Source: Peromyscus leucopus
Taxonomy: Eukaryota > Chordata > Mammalia > Rodentia > Cricetidae
Assembly: GCF_004664715.2 (NCBI RefSeq)
Contig: NC_051070.1
Span: forward strand, 44,526,456-44,590,455
Direction of reading: 5' to 3'
Length of the DNA stretch: 64,000 nt
Under the pieces are notes generated by a model that searched no databases, was not told the DNA's origin, and worked only from the letters and a program-made list of their open reading frames with translations. Numbering within the stretch: position 1 is the first letter of the stretch; every line of letters begins with the position of its first letter. This document shows positions 42,665-52,883 of this stretch, one piece after another. The position numbers and the translations under genes were made by a program.

Positions 42665-43884
42665 CCTTTCCTGTAAAAAAGGAGGACCCCGATATAAGGA
42701 AGAGAGGGGCACACACAGCCTGTAGTGTCCAGACATAGGAGGGCAAGAGATGAGCCTCAGAAGGAGGGGTGGGGATGTCACTTAAAGATGTACAACGTTG
42801 AAAGAGTCTCCACAACTTTGGAGGAAGGCAGAGCTCGCCTTCTCATTGGGGCTCTCTCCACAAAAGTGGACAGGACGGGGGACCGCAGGGACCCCACTGC
42901 TCTCTGCATCACAGTCTTCCTGTGTAGACCAGAGTGCAGCTGGGCTGAGAGGCAAAGATTCGCTTATGTTGTTTAAAAGTTTCCAGACGTCGCTGTGCTC
43001 CGGGCTCCTCCATCTCTGTCACCGGGGACCGTGCTGGCCGAGGCCCTCCGGGGGGAAAAGGGTCTGGGAAGAGATGTGTCTCTAGGCTAGTCATTCTCCG
43101 GAGGCTGCGCAATCAGATCAACGATCAGCTTCGGGGTGTCCACGGGAGACAGGCCTTTGACAAACATCTCTGCAACGATAACAGCCATCGCTGCGGATGT
43201 CCACAGGCGGTGCATTTATAGACTGCAGAAGAACTCCAGGAGCATGGCGCCAGAATGCAACCACCACAGGTGTGAGGGCCATCTGGTAGCTGTAAATTCT
43301 GGCTGAGCCAAAGTCAGCCAGCTTGGCTCTCCCACCACTTGTCACTAGAATGTTCTCTGGCTTCAGATCTCTGTGTACTATGCAATTTTTGTGAAGGAAA
43401 TCTAGACCTCTTAGAAACGAGTGCATTAAATCCTTGATGGTCTGGAGGGGCAAGCCTAGTGGGCATGCCTTGTCCGTATATGTCCGTTTGTTCTGGTCCG
43501 CATGCTCACACACTAGGGTGCTTGGACCTCAGGCAGTTCCAGAAGTAGCCTCAGACATCCCTTAGCCAGACATCCTTGGGGTGCTCAAAGCCTCCAGCAT
43601 CCTCAGCGAGGCCGCCTCATGAGCTGTGCTTATGGGAAGGTTGCTCCGCTTCTTCTGCGCTGAGACGTCAGAATAAAGTAGCCATGGTGGGGAGCATGAG
43701 CCTTGTACATTGTCCCAGCCACTGGCCTATAGAGAGGTTGCCATTCCAGAATCAGGGGAGCCCCATACGCCTGGCCAAGAGCTGGTGGGATAACCTTTAA
43801 TCAGGGCCCGGGTCAGGTCCTTGGGGTACCATATACCTAGGCTTGGTCCAAGACAGCTGGACACTGGGCAGGACCATAGACACA
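42665..43884 (-). pseudogene. Cdk4: Processed Cdk4 retropseudogene, almost full length
   Basis: Read on the - strand this is an intronless, disabled copy of the cyclin-dependent kinase 4 mRNA. The 5' UTR runs from about 43,884 and the degenerate start ATGGCAACC is at 43,744. The kinase core is best preserved at 43,118-43,513, with FLRGLDFLH, the catalytic-loop motif [11 protein letters not shown], the DFG segment ([15 protein letters not shown]) and PVVV. The C-terminal part EMEEPGAQ...HKRIFA follows at about 42,920-43,050, then 3' UTR-like sequence to about 42,665. An early TAG follows ATGGCAACCTCTCTA. A short deletion after the PEAD motif shifts the frame, and a conserved Trp codon has become TAG in GAATGACTAGCC. 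The contiguous 5' UTR and coding parts without introns show retroposition. The A-rich tail is decayed and I found no target duplication. It lies antisense in the presumed DGKH intron 1. No function is implied. Confidence 0.9.
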
Positions 43885-43911
43885 ATTTATGTCTTTAATA
43901 AACTGAATTGT

Positions 43912-44082
43912 AGCCGGGCAGTGGTGGCGCACGCCTTTAATCCCAGCGCTCGGGAGGCTGAGCCAGGTGGATCTCTGTGAGTTTGAGGCCAGCCTGGACT
44001 ACAGAGCGAGATCCAGGACAGCCACCAAAACTATACAGAGAAACCCTGTCTCAAAACAAAAAAACAAAACAAAACAAAAACA
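43912..44082 (+). mobile_element. B1 SINE (cricetid subtype)
   Basis: TAGCCGGGCAGTGGTGGCGCACGCC...GAGCGAGATCCAGGACAGCCACC...CCCTGTCTCAAAAC. It lies just upstream of the 5' end of the Cdk4 pseudogene. Confidence 0.92.
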
Positions 44083-44418
44083 CCTGAATTTTAATTCTTA
44101 AAAAAAAAAAAAAAAGGTTTGCAATAGAAAGCCTTGGCTATTGGCAGTAGATTTATTTGTGTAAAAAGTACTTAGCAAACAGTAATGTATTGGCCGGATA
44201 CTGATAAAGGCAGGTTTGTGTTAAAAATTCCTTTCAGCAAACAGTGTCAGATGTGTTTCTTAGAAATGGTTCTCTGCACAAACCAGTGAAGTGAATTTTG
44301 ACTTTAAAGATGAAGTACATGACCCAGATCAATGATGGCTTTTCTCACATAATAAATATTAGTGAGATAATGCTTCTCCATTACTGAAGTCATACTTTCA
44401 GGGGTCTGGTGGTCTGGT

Positions 44419-44420
<2 letters not shown>

Positions 44421-44470
<50 letters not shown>
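44421..44470. repeat. (CT)n microsatellite
   Basis: About 25 CT units preceded by GGTCTGGTGGTCTGGTGG. Confidence 0.95.
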
Positions 44471-44472
<2 letters not shown>

Positions 44473-44559
44473 CATGTGTGGGGTCTTGTGGGATGGGGTG
44501 GCTGTCTGGAAGTTGGAAGCCAACATTGAGTGTGTCTTCCTTAGTGGTTCACTTCCTCC

Positions 44560-44992
44560 TCCTCCTCCTTCTTCTTATTAATCTGTTACTGAACCTGGAG
44601 CTCATTGGTTGGCTAGCCTGGCTGTCCAGCCAGCTCCAGGGACCACCCTGTGTCCCTAGCCTCCTCCCCTAGCACCGCTGTACCTGGACTTCATTGTTGT
44701 TATCAGTAGTTTTTATTTGTATGGGTCTCTTGCCTGCACGTGTGTCTGTGCACTGTATAAATGCAGTGCCTGTGGAGACCTGAAGAGGGCATTTGATTCC
44801 CTGGGAGTTACGAACAGTTGTAAGGGTGCTGGGACTTGAACCCAAGCCCTCTGGAAGAGAAGCCAGTGCTCTTAACTTTAGCTGAGCCGTCTCTCGAGTC
44901 CCTGTGCCTGGCTTTTTTACATGAATCCGAAGCCAGGAGCTCAGGCTTTACAGCCCGCACATTACCGACTAAGCTGTCTCCTTAGCCCCGTC
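44560..44992 (-). mobile_element. Antisense composite SINE and B3
   Basis: B1-like GGTTGGCTAGCCTGGCTGTCC region, then B3: CTGGGAGTTACGAACAGTTG...AGCCAGTGCTCTTAAC...CTGAGCCGTCTCTCGAGTCCC (44,705-44,900), then an ID-like end to about 44,990. Confidence 0.7.
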
Positions 44993-45410
44993 AGGCACCC
45001 TTCAGTACAGTTTGCCCGTGTTACTGAATTCGGCACACTAGTTAGTGGAGTTTTTCATATAATTATGAACATTATGGGGATGTACTTGACATTTTACACA
45101 GTTAATCGTTCATTCTTGTCTTCCCAGCTTGCCAGTTCACCCTCTCAGTAAGGATGACTGGAACTACAGAGTCGACGCTTGTGTTTTCCCCGACCGTTGG
45201 TGGACATGTTGAAAGTGAGGAAAACTGAGTTGCCTTGTGTGTACCCGATCCTCACCGAGGCGCATGCTCCAAGGGTACCCACCCTCCCTTTCATCTGTCA
45301 TTTTGTAAACGGGTGTCCTTGCGCCATCTCACCGGCGTGATCGCATTTTGTGCATCTTGGTAACGCTCTTGCTGTTTCAGATGACCCCCGGTTTAGTGCT
45401 AACGTGTGTT

Positions 45411-45571
45411 GCTTTTTTTTTTTTTCTCCTCGAGACAGGGTTTCTCTGTGTAGCTTTGCTCCTTTCCTGGAACTCGCTTTGGAGGCCAGGCTGGCCTCGA
45501 ACTCACAGAGATCCGCCTGCCTCTGCCTCCCGAGTGCTGGGATTAAAGGTGTGCGCCACCACCGCCCGGCC
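45411..45571 (-). mobile_element. Young B1 SINE with perfect 16-bp TSD
   Basis: T run, TCGAGACAGGG...CTCCTTTCCTGGAACTCGC...GGTGTGCGCCACCACCGCCCGGC. AGTGCTAACGTGTGTT is repeated exactly at 45,395-45,410 and 45,572-45,587. Confidence 0.95.
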
Positions 45572-45587
45572 AGTGCTAACGTGTGTT

Positions 45588-47012
45588 TTGTGCTCCTAAG
45601 ATCAAGAAGCTGTGAGGCGTCATATGCAGAAAATGTGAATAAGATGAGGTTTTTCCTCAGGCTTGAGTTACAGCACTTTCAGCACCGGGTTCAATGTTCA
45701 TGAATCAAATATATATATTTTTTTCTTTCATAAAAAGAGCATCTTCAAGCAGAAGCACACATGTGTGAAGGTTTTAGATTGGCGGTAAAAATTGTGACTA
45801 GGCATTTTCAGGGACGATGTACTGTTCTAAGAGAGAATATTCCCCACTAGCTCCGATTCTGTTCCTTCAGTGATGTGGCCACTTTATAGAACACAACTGT
45901 AGCAAATAACATGGACCAGTCGTCTATGAAACCACTTGAAAGAGAAAGTTGTAGAAGTATGTGTGTTGAAACCCATTACTTCAGAACCTGTCAATCAGAG
46001 TATCACATCAAAACAATCTTTTTGGCAGTATAGTAAATTTAGTTATTCTTCATTGTGTTTGAGTGTTCTAATTTTCCGTACTTAAAAAAGAATTTTGAAG
46101 ATGGAACACAGAATTGCTCATTAAGATGACTCGTTTTTCCTCAACATTAAATACACATTTGGCTTTGACGTAACCTGTTTATGTCACGGAGTAGAAAAAT
46201 GGCTGTTAGCCCAGAAAACCCAGAAAGGCTTGAGATGACAAGCATCTATCAGGGTGTGTGCTAGCACCAACATTTTTCATTAGTCCTTAATCATCGGCTT
46301 TAATATTAATTGTTGCTACAACCGATCTAGCAATCAATAATACGTTGATTTCATTGAGATGTCGGTGGTTTAATGTAAGTGGAACACGTCTGAGACCAGA
46401 AATATTCTGAGAGGCTGGAGGGTGCAGCTTCCTTTCCTTTCCATCAGTACATTAGGTCTCTTCCCTGTTACAGTGACCCTTCCGGTGTCACTGCTTGCTG
46501 TGTTTATATAGTAGACTCCCAAGATGGTCTTTAAAAATCGAGGCTGTATTTTGTTTCTGTGAGTTCCAGTTGCGTAGTGGCTATATGGCAAGGACAACTT
46601 GTCCTGAGGTGTCCTTTGGAGTTGAGTTGCTGTTGGAACAGTTACGAAGCAGGCATGTTGAACTGCTGCTGTGGAGTGTGACTGAGGCAGGAGAGTGCTG
46701 TGGGTAAGGTGGTGGGCTGAATTGTTTGAGAGAGGGCTGGTTTTCCATCTCAGGTGTCTCCCACGTGACTTTGCCCACAAGACTTATCTTTAACATTAGA
46801 ATAATAACGGTATCTCTCTCGGGGTCATGAGTATTTAAACCGCACGGGTGTTTATGAGCGTGGCTAGTACACGGTAGTTCTTGGTCAATTGTTAGGTTTA
46901 TGCTGAAAGAAAACAGAAGCTGTGCCACGGTAAGTTCACCGTTTAAAATAAACTCGGTGCCTCAAACAAACTTGAATCACATTAAGCAGGAAAGGAAATG
47001 CTTGCCTTCACA
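45588..47012 (+). other. Unique intronic sequence
   Basis: About 1.4 kb free of recognisable SINEs. A 136-codon open frame on the - strand (46,370-46,780) has no recognisable motif, and I do not call it. Confidence 0.5.
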
Positions 47013-47024
47013 AAGAAATATAAG

Positions 47025-47173
47025 CGGCCAGGGGATGGCGGCACATGCCTTTAATCCCAGCACTCGGAGGCAGATGGACTTCTATGAGTTCAAGTCCAGC
47101 CTGCTCTACAGAGTGAGTTCCAGAACAGCCAGGGCTACACAGTGAAACCCTGTCTTGAAAAAACTAAAAACTT
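47025..47173 (+). mobile_element. B1 SINE with 12-bp TSD
   Basis: GGCCAGGGGATGGCGGCACATGCC...GTGAAACCCTGTCTTGAAAAAAC. AAGAAATATAAG is duplicated at 47,013-47,024 and 47,174-47,185. Confidence 0.92.
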
Positions 47174-47346
47174 AAGAAATATAAGTGTGCCTAGTGTCGT
47201 AAGCAGTGGCTTCTTGTTAGTTTAGCTTTAGATGGTTTGCCAGATTGTGATATTTCATTAGGAAGGCTGAGGCAGAATGATGCGTATGGAGTTTTGGTTA
47301 TAACCACCATCTTATAGAACATAATTATGGCTTTAGCCAAGGGATT

Positions 47347-48162
47347 TTTTTTCATTTTTCTTTATTAAGAAATTTTCCACTCACTCTACATACCACCCAC
47401 AGATCCCACCTCCTCCCTCCTCCCAGCCCCCAGCCCTCTTTCCCAAGCCACCCCACATCCCCCAAATCAAGGTCTCCCATGGGGAGTCAGCAGAGCCCAT
47501 CACACTGAGCCTAGGCAGGTCCAAGCCCCTTCCCACTGCACCAAGGCTGTGCAAGGTGTCACACCACAGGCACCGGGTTCCAGAAGCCTGCCTGTAGACC
47601 AGGGACAGATCCCGAGCCCCCTGCCTGGGTGCCTCCCAAACAGTTCAAGCCAAACAACCGTCTTCCATATCCAGAGGGCCTAGTCCAGTCCCATGGGGGC
47701 TCCACAGCCACCAGTCCACAGTTCACGGGCTTCCACCAGTGTGGCTGGTCATCTCTGCACGTCTTCCCATCATGATCTCGATGTCCCTGCCTGCAGAATC
47801 CCTCCGCTCTCTCATTGATTAGAATCCCAGAGCTCAGGCTGGTGCCTGGCTGTGGATCTCTGCATCTGCCTCCATCAGTCACTGGACAAAGGCTCTATGA
47901 TGACAGCTAGGTTATTTGCTAGACCAGTCACCAGAGTAGACTAGTCCAGGCACCCTCTGGACCACTGCCAGCACTCCCAGGTGAGGTTATCCTTGTGGAT
48001 TCCTGAGAGCCTCCCCAGCACCCTGCCTCTTCCTATTCCCATGATGTCCTCATCTATCATGGGGTGGCAGAGGGCGAGGAGTGGGAGATGAGAACACAGG
48101 GAAATGGGAGGGTTGAGCTGGAGCAGGGACAGAGTGGGAGGGCGGGGAGGGAGATACCATGA
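47347..48162 (-). mobile_element. Truncated LINE-1, 13-bp TSD, probable 5' inversion
   Basis: A T-rich start on the + strand (poly-A of a - strand element) and non-coding L1-like sequence are bounded by perfect 13-bp repeats TAGCCAAGGGATT at 47,334-47,346 and 48,163-48,175. The segment 48,061-48,162 appears inverted relative to the rest: CTATCATG near 48,054 is mirrored by CATGATAG near 48,158. Identity as L1 3'-end sequence is from memory of the rodent consensus. Confidence 0.7.
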
Positions 48163-48284
48163 TAGCCAAGGGATTCTTTAAGCAGAGGAAAAAGAATCTT
48201 CCTCCAATAAAGCACCTTCCCTGTGTGGGCAGAGGAAAAACAAGGTGGGTGGCTTAAGGAACAAAAGCAATTTCGTCTGTGTCT

Positions 48285-48860
48285 GTGAGCACATGTGCAC
48301 AGGGACACCTGCACACACATGGACACACAGGGGCACCTGCACACACATGGACGCACAGGGACACCTGCACACACATGGGCTCACAGGGACACCTGCACAC
48401 ACATGGACACACAGGGACACCTGCACACACATGGGCACACGGGCACCTGCACACACATGGGCCACAGGGACCTCACACACATGGACAGGACACCTGCACA
48501 CACATGACAACACACATGGACGCACAGGGACACCTGCACACACATGGCACATGCACCATGGGCACAACTGCACACACACGGGCACACACAGGGACACACC
48601 TGCACACACATGGACGCACAGGGACACCTGCACACACATGGACACACAGGGACACCTGCACACACACACCACACACCTGCACACACATGGACACACAGGG
48701 ACAACCTGCACACACATGGCACACAGGACACACATGACATGCCACAGGGACACCTGCACACACATGTGCACACAGGGCACCTGCACACACATGTGCACAC
48801 AGGGACACCTGCACACACATGTGCACACAGGGACAACTGCATACACATGGGCACACAGAA
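48285..48860. repeat. 28-bp minisatellite, about 20 copies
   Basis: The unit is roughly GGGACACCTGCACACACATGGACACACA. ACCT recurs at 48,307, 48,335 and 48,363, and so on. Several copies have short deletions. It produces long CT/HTW- or CVQV-type open frames on both strands that are not genes. Confidence 0.95.
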
Positions 48861-49324
48861 TAAACATTATTTTTACACTGTGTTTCCTCCCACTTTCTAT
48901 TTATTAATCTCTAGTCTGAAATTGTGAAAGTTCACTCAGTTCCCCCAGCATCAGTTGTGAAAAGCATCTAGCCTTTGTCTTTTTTTTTTTCCCCTTTGAC
49001 TAAATTAAATAAAGGTAACATTTGCAGAATTTTCGTTTGTCACTGCCACACTTAAAATATTAAGGTATCTCTTGAAATGACCGATAGTATGGAAGTACTA
49101 AAAGCTGCCCTTGCTCCTCCGTGCTGTGTACAGTACATCTGTGTGGTTCTCAGAACACGTGACGCCCAGAGGTGTCAGTACAGTAAACATCTGTCTACCC
49201 TAGCTCATCCGCCCCTCAACTCGTTTATACCCTCATCTCCTAACCTCTTGAACTTAGATTTTATATATGTGCTGGAATCACAGAGATTGATAAAAGCACA
49301 TGGGCATTTTGTTTTTTAAGTCTT

Positions 49325-49432
49325 TGATCTGTTTTTGAAACTAAGTCTCACCAAACGGTTCGGGCTCACCTCGGACTTGGAGCGACCCTCCCTGTTGCTG
49401 GGGTTTCAGGTGCACACTTCGACGCCTGGCTT
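49325..49432 (-). mobile_element. Degenerate B1
   Basis: TTTTTGAAACTAAGTCTCACC...TGCTGGGGTTTCAGGTGCACAC. Confidence 0.5.
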
Positions 49433-49745
49433 CCTGTCTGCATTTTAGCTGTTCACTAGCTGGTGTGTCTGTAAAAGCAATAGACCTGCTTCTAATGAGT
49501 GCATAGTTTTACTTAACAATTCTGTAAAAGTAGAACGAACTACTTCCAAGTCAATGCCATGGGCAATGGACATAGCCTGGGCCTTGGTCGTGGAGCTGGA
49601 GAGTTTTGGTGCATGGGAACCGGTGTTGCTAGGGTGCTTGGCGCAGACTGGCTTTCTGCCTCTTGTTAAAGTTTCCTAGGAACGGTGCTGAAGACTGAAC
49701 CCAGGGCCTTATGCATGCCAACCAAGCGTTCTGCCGCTGGCCTGA

Positions 49746-50943
49746 GCTGCCCTGGCCTCACTTCTGCCTCTTATGACAGGAATTGTGTGATAGAAGGGGA
49801 ACTGTTTGACCCCTGCCTCACTGCGCGCTCCTTCGAACACCGAGGTCCTTGATTCACCCTCTGAGGCTGCTGTGTAGACCCAAGGAACTGAGTCTGAGCG
49901 AGCGTCCATCTTGCTGTCTCTTTTGCACTTTTTCCTGCTTCAGGTCAGGTTGTGCCATTTGTTATGCTGGAGTATAAATTGGCTAGTGGTGTTTGACAGT
50001 GCGCTAATCCCCCTGACTTGGCACAACCCTCAGAATATGAATTTTGAGCTGGCAGATTTGTGGTGGCCACGTTGCTTCATAGTTCCTCACTGATCTAAAG
50101 GGAAAGAACTCTGTAACTAAAATATTTACTTCATCCCTGAAAGCACGTCTCCTAGGGCCGAGGACATCAATGACTATGAGATGTGAGGGTAAAAGTGCTA
50201 TAAATCCCAGGCTCGGCTTCCACCGGCGTTATTTCTGCACCATTGTTAGCCCATAAATAAAACACGGTCATTTTCTTCATTTGCAGATCTTCTAGAGGTC
50301 CCTTTGCAGTTTAGCTCATAACAGATATGTCCACTAGTCCGTGTTGCTCCTACCAGGCTGTTTAGTCTACTTCATTGTCATTTATTAATGTCTACTGGTA
50401 GCTGGACCCACAAACTGAAATTTGAGTATGGCGCAGATGGGCACTCTCTGAAGCCTCATGCTGTGATGGATGCTCATCTGTTGATCATGGTTGCCATGGC
50501 AAGTCCCGGCTGCTACCTGTTTCAGCAGCTTCCTCCTACTCTTTCCTATTTTTGGACTATCTTCATTTCACAAACTCATCACCTCCATTCTACCAGTGTT
50601 ACCTCATCCCACCCTTGATTTCTGTGCTTCTAACCGAAACTTCCTATTTTCTTTCTTCTTTTTTTTTGAAGGAACTAAATCTCTTGAGCAATTTTACATC
50701 ATTTTAAATCTCATGCAATCATAGCTTTTCTGCTTAACACGAGGCCACTCGTAATGCAATTCCACTTTACATCCTGCATCATCCCTTGCAATTCTCTTAG
50801 CGTCTTGTACGGGGAGTTCCAGGTTGGTGTTCACAAATACCATGCCAAAAGCCTTTTGTAAATAAAATTCTTAAAAATTAGTTTATAATTAAAAAAAAAA
50901 GTCTCAAGACACTGACTTAAAACAAGTTAAAAATATTTCCTGA
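49746..50943 (+). other. Unique intronic sequence
   Basis: No recognisable repeat and no convincing exon. An ID-like antisense relic ends just before it (49,680-49,745). Confidence 0.45.
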
Positions 50944-51247
50944 CTGGGACTGGGGAGAGGACTCATTGGGTAATGTGTTTGCTGTGCAAATGTTAGGACT
51001 TGAGCTTGGATTTCCAGCAACCTACAGCAGGGGTGGGGGGAGCCGAAATCAGAGGTGTATAGTGTGTTCCTGTAGCCCTAGTGTTGGGAGGAAAGGAGAC
51101 ACGCAGATTCTGGGGTCTTGCTGAGCTGAAATGGGGAGCTCCAGAGTCAGTGAATGAGAGACCCTTAACCCCAAAATGAAATGCAGAGCAATAGAGGAAG
51201 ACATCTTATGTTGACCTCTGGCCTACGTGCGTGTGTATGCGTGTGCA

Positions 51248-51296
<49 letters not shown>

Positions 51297-51320
51297 ATGC
51301 GCGCGCGCGCACCCCCAGGT
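50944..51320 (+). mobile_element. Composite B2/B1-like SINE with TG/CG tail
   Basis: GGGACTGGGGAGAGGACTCATTGGG...CTGTAGCCCTAGTGTTGGGAGG...GTTGACCTCTGGCCTACGTGCG, ending in the Z-DNA-prone tract. Confidence 0.65.
51224..51312. repeat. 89-nt strictly alternating pyrimidine-purine tract
   Basis: Every position from 51,224 to 51,312 alternates pyrimidine and purine. It includes ACGTGCG, a long (TG)n, GCGCATGC and (GC)n. Confidence 0.95.
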
Positions 51321-51394
51321 TAAATTATTATTCCTGCTGTTTTCTGCCTGTGTGACAGACTCTAGTACTGGAGAGCAGAAAGCTCAGCTGAGGC

Positions 51395-51582
51395 TGCAGA
51401 CACGGCTTAGCACATAAGAGCATTGGCTGCTCTTCCAGAGGACTTGGGTTCAGTTCCCAGCACCCACATGGCTAACAGCCTTCTGTCTGTATGCCCTACA
51501 GACCTGTAAGGGCACCGCATGCCCTTGGTGCACAGACAGACATGCACGTATAACATACACATAAAATAAAACAACAAAAGAG
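51395..51582 (+). mobile_element. B2 SINE
   Basis: GAGCATTGGCTGCTCTTCCAGAGGACTTGGGTTCAGTTCCCAGCACCCACATGGC...CATACACATAAAATAAAAC. Confidence 0.87.
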
Positions 51583-52170
51583 ATGGCTGAATTTTTGTTG
51601 GACCAAACAATGAAAGACGGACCATAGAATTTCGTGTGTGAGTGTTTTGATGTATAGTCAGTCTTGGGAGCCTGCCTTGCTTACTTTTTACTCAGTGACC
51701 AGCGAAGGAGAAGGGACTCAACCTCCATCATAGGCCTAGGAGGGAAAGAGACCTCGCTAGTATCAGTAATGCTTTGTAAGAAAGCAGTAGAATTGTTTTT
51801 TTTTTTTACTTTACTTCCCATTTCCTCAGAAATCTTACAACTCTTTAAGTTCAGTTTAATTTTTTTTTTGTTATATTTGGCTCTGTGACTATAGAGTTTT
51901 AACATTAGAATTTTGGTTTTTTAATTATTTCTTTTTGCAAGTGTCATGTAGCTCTTCCCAGAATATGTTACCAACAGATTATTGATTTTTTTTTTTAAAT
52001 CTGCTGTTCAGATTTTTCTTAGCTACAGATTTGATAGCACAGTTCATCCCAGGGAAATTGCTTAGGGCTAATTAGTGGACTTTGACATAGACCCACCTTT
52101 TATAGTAACAAGAAAGAAATTGTAGGTTGTTACATTGTTTCTGTTTGTGTGTTTTAAAATGTCTTCTCTA

Positions 52171-52343
52171 AAGCCAGGCATGGTGGTACACACTTTTAAT
52201 TCCAGCACTCGGGAGGCAGAGACAGGGGGATCTCTGTGAGTTCGAGGCCAGCCTGGTCTACAGAGTGAGTTCCAGAGCAGCTGGGGCTACACAGAGAAAC
52301 CATCTTGAGAGAAAAAAAAAAAAGAAAAGAAAGAAAGAAAAAC
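52171..52343 (+). mobile_element. B1 SINE with 10-bp TSD
   Basis: AAGCCAGGCATGGTGGTACACACTTTTAATTCC...GAGAAACCATCTTGAGAG. GTCTTCTCTA is duplicated at 52,161-52,170 and 52,344-52,353. Confidence 0.9.
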
Positions 52344-52427
52344 GTCTTCTCTATACTTGTTATAAATTGTAGCTGAGCCTTTTATTCCACCAAAATAAAC
52401 GCCTTCAAGACTTTCCTATATGATATC

Positions 52428-52604
52428 TTTTTTTTTAAAGATTTATTTATTTATTATGTATACAGCATGTATGTCTGCAGGCCAGAAGAGGGCACCAGAT
52501 CTCATTACAATGCTGTGAGCCACCATGTGGTTACTGGGAATTGAACTCAGGACCTCTGGAAGAGCAGTCAGTGCTCTTAACCTCTGAGACATCTCTCCAG
52601 GATG
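52428..52604 (-). mobile_element. B2 SINE
   Basis: AAAGATTTATTTATTTATTATG...AGAGGGCACCAGATCTCATTAC...GAGCAGTCAGTGCTCTTAACC...CATCTCTCCAGG. Confidence 0.92.
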
Positions 52605-52730
52605 TTAGACTATGTATTTAAATTTTTTTCAAAAAATAAAACAACTTTAGATACATTTTCTTAAAAAGAAAGTGAAAAATTTATTCATCACGTTTTCCAC
52701 ATGCTGATTTACTCATGTCTGCAGCTTGTC

Positions 52731-52883
52731 TTAGGGATTCTTCTTGGTGCTATTAAAATGCATTTGTAATAATCTGTCCACCAGAGCGTTAATAAATTCT
52801 GCAACCTTGCCCTGGAGAAACAGGACAGGATGTAGAAGACTCAGAGGTGCTTTAGTATTCGGCTTACATTGCGAGTTTAACAT
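52731..52883 (-). CDS. Unidentified 50-aa open frame with downstream AATAAA
   Basis: I do not recognise this product. On the - strand an ATG at 52,883 opens 50 codons to a TAA at 52,731. The C-terminal half, GKVAEFINALVDRLLQMHFN, reads like an amphipathic helix. Just before that segment is a pyrimidine-rich CTTCTACATCCTGTCCTGTTTCTCCAG, a plausible splice acceptor. An AATAAA (complement at 52,680-52,685) follows the stop by about 45 bases. So it could be a small ORF or the last exon of an antisense transcript. Chance is the simplest explanation, since frames of this length are common. No promoter or upstream exon was identified. Confidence 0.15.
   Translation of the reverse strand: MLNSQCKPNTKAPLSLLHPVLFLQGKVAEFINALVDRLLQMHFNSTKKNP

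Noticed and set aside
43118..43513. Functional protein kinase gene on the - strand
   Set aside because: It contains HRDLKPEN and DFG-type motifs but is only a fragment of Cdk4 between disabling changes. It lacks the Gly-rich loop in frame and has no introns.
46370..46780. 136-codon antisense frame as a gene
   Set aside because: No recognisable motif, no promoter and no splice or poly-A context. An overlapping 115-codon frame on the same strand suggests chance.
48285..48860. CRISPR-like direct repeats
   Set aside because: Units are head-to-tail with no unique spacers, in mammalian DNA.
48178..48927. Overlapping open frames of up to 229 codons on both strands
   Set aside because: They are translations of a 28-bp minisatellite. 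Several frames on both strands are open at once, which is expected from the repeat arithmetic.
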